DNA from: Oricola thermophila
Lineage (GTDB): Bacteria > Pseudomonadota > Alphaproteobacteria > Rhizobiales > Rhizobiaceae
DNA length: 64,000 bases
Direction: 5' to 3'
Assembly: GCF_013358405.1 (NCBI RefSeq)
Contig: NZ_CP054836.1
Location: 3,934,540-3,998,539, forward strand
A program made the translations under genes and the position numbers. Shown here in pieces: positions 60,511-64,000 of the stretch; positions within the stretch are counted from its first letter, which is position 1; each line of letters starts with the position of its first letter. The notes beneath the pieces are model-generated. The model ran no database searches, was not told where the DNA came from, and saw only the letters and a list, made by a program, of their open reading frames with translations.

Positions 60511-61434
60511 ATGGTTTCATTGCCGAGACTGATTGGCACCATGCTTACGCTGGCCGTGTTCGCCGGCAGCGCACAGGCGGGCGATCCGCGGGCATTGCCC
60601 GAGGGAAGCTACCAGGTGGCGCAGGTGACCGATCCGCGCGTCTATGCGCTGGAAGAACAGATGCGCCAGCTCAATGGGCGGATCGAGGAACTGACGTTCC
60701 AGATGCTCGAGTTGCAGGAGCAGCTGCGCCGCATGCAGCAGGACTACGAATTCCGGTTTCAGCAACTGGAAGGCGGCACGGCGACGGAGCCGATTGCGCC
60801 GACAGACGGCCTGCCCATGGATTCGGGAAGTCTCGAACAGCCGCCGGCGCAATCGAATGTTGCGGATGCTTCCCCCGTGCCGGGAACGCAGATCGGGAAC
60901 CAAGGTCCCGTACGCGGCACACCGCCGCGCACCCTCGGTACGCTCAAGATAGATGATTCCGGGGCAATCGTCGGCGGCACGGTCGACTTTTCGGAAAACC
61001 AGATCAGTTCAGCCATCGACGGACAGGCCGTGGCAAGCCTGCCGCAAAACGCCGATCCGGAACAATTGTACCGCGAAGGCTATCAGCATGTACTCAATGG
61101 CGACTATCAGATGGCCGAGGGCATATTCCGCTCCTTCGTGGAGAGTTTTCCCAACGATGCGCTGACAGCCGATGCACGCTTCTGGCTGGCGGAAAGCGTG
61201 CGCGGGCAGGGTCGGCTGGAAGAGGCCGTGGAGATATTCATCGCCATTCGGCAGGATTACCCGGACTCGCAAAAGGCCCCCGAGACCCTGCTCAAGATCG
61301 GGCAGATCATGTATGATCTTGGCGATCGCGACGTTGCCTGCGTGACGTTCGCCGATGCCGAGAATACCTATCCGCAGATGTCGGAATCCGTGCGCAGCCG
61401 CATTCGCGAAGAGCGCGCCAAGGCACAGTGCTGA
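60511..61434 (+). CDS. cpoB: Cell division coordinator CpoB (YbgF)
   Basis: A 307-residue periplasmic protein with a signal peptide (cleavage near GSAQA). An N-terminal coiled coil (about 40-85; VYALEEQMRQLNGRIEELTFQMLELQEQL) mediates trimerisation; a linker follows; the C-terminal TPR domain starts near 195 (LYREGYQHVLNGDYQMAEGIFRSFV). It couples Tol-Pal constriction to septal peptidoglycan synthesis. AGGAG lies 12 nt upstream of the ATG. The stop overlaps the tilS start. Confidence 0.94.
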   Translation: MVSLPRLIGTMLTLAVFAGSAQAGDPRALPEGSYQVAQVTDPRVYALEEQMRQLNGRIEELTFQMLELQEQLRRMQQDYEFRFQQLEGGTATEPIAPTDGLPMDSGSLEQPPAQSNVADASPVPGTQIGNQGPVRGTPPRTLGTLKIDDSGAIVGGTVDFSENQISSAIDGQAVASLPQNADPEQLYREGYQHVLNGDYQMAEGIFRSFVESFPNDALTADARFWLAESVRGQGRLEEAVEIFIAIRQDYPDSQKAPETLLKIGQIMYDLGDRDVACVTFADAENTYPQMSESVRSRIREERAKAQC

Positions 61435-62525
61435 CAGACAGCCGCGCAGCCGAACAGGCAAGGCGCAACCTTTTCTCCATTGCATTACCGACCGACGGCC
61501 GGATCGTCATCGCTCTTTCGGGCGGCAGCGATTCCACCGCGCTTCTGGTCCTTGCCCGCGAGGTGTTTTCCGCGCGCGGTGCGCGCGACAGAATGCTGGC
61601 GATTACCGTCGATCATGGCCTGCGCTCCGAAGCGGCGGACGAGGCGCGCCGTTGCGGGGAACTGTGCGCCTCGCTCGGAATCGCGCATGCTGTGAGGCGC
61701 TGGGAGGGCGAAAAGCCCGCAAAAGCCGTCCAGGCCGCGGCGCGCGAGGCGCGGTACGGGCTGCTCGCCGAGGCGGCGGGAGACGGCATCGTGCTCACCG
61801 GGCACACGATGGACGACCAGCTTGAAACCGTGGCGATGCGCCAGGCAAGAGGGGCCGGACGCGGCCTGTCCGGAATCGCACCGGCAACGCTGTACGAGAA
61901 ACGCACCTGGTTCGTGCGGCCCTTGCTGACTTGCCGGCGGGCGGACCTGCGTGCGCAACTTTCGAAAGAAGGCATGTCCTGGATCGAGGATCCCTCGAAC
62001 CGAGATACCCGTTTCGAGCGGGTCAGGATTCGCATGGCCATGCGGGAAAACGACACCCTCAGCGATGCGGCGATCCGGGAAAACTTCAATCTGCGCCGCG
62101 CGGAATCCGAACAGGCCGCGGCACTGCTGCGCGACGAGCGGAGGTGGCGGTTCGACGCGGACAGCCGTGCCGCCGAACATGTGCCCGGCGATGACGGCGC
62201 CGGGCCGGGAACCGGCCTTGCGCTCGCTGTCGTGGCGAGCTGGGTCGGCCAATGTCCGAACCTGCCGGCGCGCGACATCATCGGCCGGATGATCGCGTTC
62301 TGCGAAGGTGCCGGCAAGGGGGAACGGCTGACCGTTTCGGGATGCCTGCTGGAGCGCAGGGCCGACCATGTGCGGTTCAGGCGCGAATCGCGCAACAGAC
62401 GCGAGACCGGATACGGTTACGACCACCTCCTGCCCAGCCCCGATTTCGCGGTGGCGCAGGCCCTTTGCGAGCGTGCCGTGGGGATGTCCTACCCGGTTCC
62501 GCCAGTGTCCGGTTACCCTGATTGA
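61428..62525 (+). CDS. tilS: tRNA(Ile)-lysidine synthetase TilS
   Basis: A 365-residue enzyme that attaches lysine to C34 of tRNA-Ile(CAU), changing decoding from AUG to AUA. The PP-loop is ALSGGSDSTALL (about 29-40); TGHTMDDQLETVAMR and SWIEDPSNRDTRFERVRIR follow. It is shorter than the E. coli enzyme because the full C-terminal domains are lacking, as usual in this order. It starts with GTG inside the last codons of cpoB. ftsH is 111 nt downstream. Confidence 0.93.
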   Translation: MLTDSRAAEQARRNLFSIALPTDGRIVIALSGGSDSTALLVLAREVFSARGARDRMLAITVDHGLRSEAADEARRCGELCASLGIAHAVRRWEGEKPAKAVQAAAREARYGLLAEAAGDGIVLTGHTMDDQLETVAMRQARGAGRGLSGIAPATLYEKRTWFVRPLLTCRRADLRAQLSKEGMSWIEDPSNRDTRFERVRIRMAMRENDTLSDAAIRENFNLRRAESEQAAALLRDERRWRFDADSRAAEHVPGDDGAGPGTGLALAVVASWVGQCPNLPARDIIGRMIAFCEGAGKGERLTVSGCLLERRADHVRFRRESRNRRETGYGYDHLLPSPDFAVAQALCERAVGMSYPVPPVSGYPD

Positions 62526-62635
62526 ACACAATCGCCGCATGCGCGGTCTGTCGCCTTGGCAACGCCCTCCTTCGCACCTATGTTTGGTGACAAGGAATGC
62601 CGCATTGCCGATTGCGGCCCAAGAACGAGAAAGCC

Positions 62636-64000
62636 ATGAACCCGAATTACCGCAATTTCGCGCTGTGGGCGATCATCGCACTGATGCTGATCGCGCTGTT
62701 CAACATGTTCGACAGCCAGCCGACGACGACGGCCAGCCGCGATGTATCCTACTCGCAGTTCCTGCAGGACGTCTCGTCCGGGCGTGTCAAATCGGTGACG
62801 ATCTCCGGTGAGCAGATCACCGGCACCTACAGCGACTCCGGAACGACGTTCCAGACCTATTCGCCGGGCGATTCCGATCTCGTCCAGCGGCTGGAGCAGC
62901 AAGGCGTGGAAATCCGGGCACGGCCCGAGACCGATGGCTCGAATTCGTTCATCTCATATCTGTTCACCTGGCTGCCGATGATCATCATCCTTGGTGTCTG
63001 GATATTCTTCATGCGCCAGATGCAGGGGGGGGGCTCAAGGGCGATGGGCTTCGGCAAGTCGCGGGCCAAGCTTCTTACGGAAGCGCATGGCCGCGTGACT
63101 TTCGCGGACGTGGCAGGCGTCGACGAGGCAAAGCAGGACCTCGAGGAGATCGTCGAGTTCCTTCGCGATCCGCAGAAATTCCAGCGGCTCGGCGGCAAGA
63201 TTCCGCGCGGTGTGCTGCTGGTCGGCCCTCCGGGAACCGGCAAGACGCTTCTTGCGCGTTCCGTCGCGGGCGAAGCGAACGTGCCCTTTTTCACGATTTC
63301 GGGTTCCGACTTCGTCGAGATGTTTGTCGGTGTCGGCGCGAGCCGCGTGCGCGACATGTTCGAGCAGGCGAAGAAAAATGCGCCATGCATCATCTTCATC
63401 GACGAGATCGATGCCGTCGGCCGCCATCGCGGTGCGGGACTCGGCGGCGGCAATGACGAGCGCGAGCAGACGCTCAACCAGCTACTTGTCGAGATGGACG
63501 GCTTCGAGGCCAATGAATCGATCATCCTGATCGCGGCCACCAACCGGCCCGACGTTCTCGACCCGGCGCTGATGCGTCCCGGTCGTTTCGACCGCCAGGT
63601 GGTGGTGCCCAACCCGGACGTCATCGGGCGCGAGAAGATACTCAAGGTGCATGTGCGCAACGTTCCGCTGGCGCCAAATGTCGATCTCAAGGTCATCGCG
63701 CGCGGCACGCCGGGCTTTTCCGGTGCCGACCTGATGAACCTCGTCAACGAGGCGGCACTGATGGCGGCGCGGCGCAACAAGCGGCTGGTCACCATGGCCG
63801 AGTTCGAGGACGCCAAGGACAAGGTGATGATGGGGGCGGAACGCCGTTCCAGCGCCATGACCGAGGAAGAAAAGGAACTGACCGCCTATCACGAGGCCGG
63901 GCACGCCATCGTCGCGCTCAACGTGCCGTCGTCGGACCCGGTGCACAAGGCGACGATCATTCCGCGTGGCCGTGCGCTCGGCATGGTGATGCAGCTCCCC
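62636..64000 (+). CDS. ftsH: ATP-dependent zinc metalloprotease FtsH, N-terminal part
   Basis: The first 455 codons of FtsH, cut by the window end. Two transmembrane helices are at about 8-24 and 107-127 with a small periplasmic domain between. The AAA+ part has Walker [14 protein letters not shown], Walker [17 protein letters not shown] and the second region of homology [20 protein letters not shown]; the protease motif YHEAGHA begins near residue 420. FtsH degrades membrane proteins and regulators. A run of nine G at 63025-63033 encodes part of QGGGS just after helix 2; the frame is intact. Confidence 0.97.
   Translation, partial: MNPNYRNFALWAIIALMLIALFNMFDSQPTTTASRDVSYSQFLQDVSSGRVKSVTISGEQITGTYSDSGTTFQTYSPGDSDLVQRLEQQGVEIRARPETDGSNSFISYLFTWLPMIIILGVWIFFMRQMQGGGSRAMGFGKSRAKLLTEAHGRVTFADVAGVDEAKQDLEEIVEFLRDPQKFQRLGGKIPRGVLLVGPPGTGKTLLARSVAGEANVPFFTISGSDFVEMFVGVGASRVRDMFEQAKKNAPCIIFIDEIDAVGRHRGAGLGGGNDEREQTLNQLLVEMDGFEANESIILIAATNRPDVLDPALMRPGRFDRQVVVPNPDVIGREKILKVHVRNVPLAPNVDLKVIARGTPGFSGADLMNLVNEAALMAARRNKRLVTMAEFEDAKDKVMMGAERRSSAMTEEEKELTAYHEAGHAIVALNVPSSDPVHKATIIPRGRALGMVMQLP

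Noticed and set aside
63025..63033. G9 run as a frameshift in ftsH
   Set aside because: The reading frame is continuous on both sides and gives the expected QGGGS linker.
1..64000. CRISPR arrays, transposases, prophage, tRNA or rRNA genes
   Set aside because: No regularly spaced repeats, transposase motifs, phage genes or tRNA-like cloverleaf and T-loop patterns were seen on reading the window.

Overview
The window is a contiguous stretch of GC-rich chromosome from an alphaproteobacterium of the order Hyphomicrobiales (Rhizobiales). The evidence is gene content and order: yebC-ruvCAB, ybgC-tolQRAB-pal-cpoB-tilS-ftsH, tkt-gap-pgk with a class I aldolase, zapA-6S RNA-5-formyl-THF cyclo-ligase, and alphaproteobacterial markers such as RcdA (DUF1465), TrcR (DUF1013), DUF1192, DUF4164 and DUF465 proteins. 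Genus cannot be fixed from the sequence alone. No tRNA, rRNA, CRISPR array, transposase or prophage was seen.

Layout. 1-4.6 kb: the end of pyk, an alpha/beta hydrolase with a secreted TPR protein, rpmJ, and a DUF465-purE-purK operon. 4.7-9.4 kb: a second DUF465 protein, a TauE/SafE permease with an ArsR regulator, a ThiE-like protein, a Sel1 protein, efp and an inositol monophosphatase. 9.4-13.8 kb: a MotA/OmpA-like stator pair, an MsbA-like ABC exporter and rpmE. 13.8-16.6 kb: rcdA, DUF1192, a quinone oxidoreductase and a MarR regulator. 16.7-31.4 kb is more accessory: a hypothetical gene carrying a palindromic repeat in frame, an orphan PD-(D/E)XK-type gene of lower GC, a TetR/peroxidase pair, a DUF2778 protein, a CPBP protease, a phytase-like secreted protein behind a PHO box, a GGDEF-EAL protein, trcR and several small regulator/enzyme pairs. 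31.5-45.3 kb is carbon metabolism: SDR, prpE, aldolase, pgk, gap and tkt, interrupted by a K+/H+ antiporter and a second GGDEF-EAL gene. 45.5-51.2 kb: zapA, 6S RNA, 5-FCL, a YmdB-like phosphoesterase and accessory SDR/LysR/metallo-beta-lactamase genes. 51.3-64 kb: yebC, TauE/SafE, ruvCAB, the complete tol-pal cluster, tilS and the first part of ftsH.

How the parts connect. The strongest signals beyond the genes are regulatory. Three perfect TTAA-N7-TTAAC sites (CtrA consensus) lie in front of rcdA (two) and pal (one), with a degenerate fourth before tolQ; this suggests that CtrA proteolysis and outer-membrane constriction share cell-cycle control. A near-consensus alphaproteobacterial SOS box precedes ruvCAB. 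A three-half-site PHO box precedes the phytase-like gene. Clean dyads mark the likely operators of the ArsR, TetR, two LysR and WYL regulators. A 6S RNA occupies its conserved place after zapA. The most interesting unexplained gene is the orphan nuclease-like protein at 18.05-19.41 kb.
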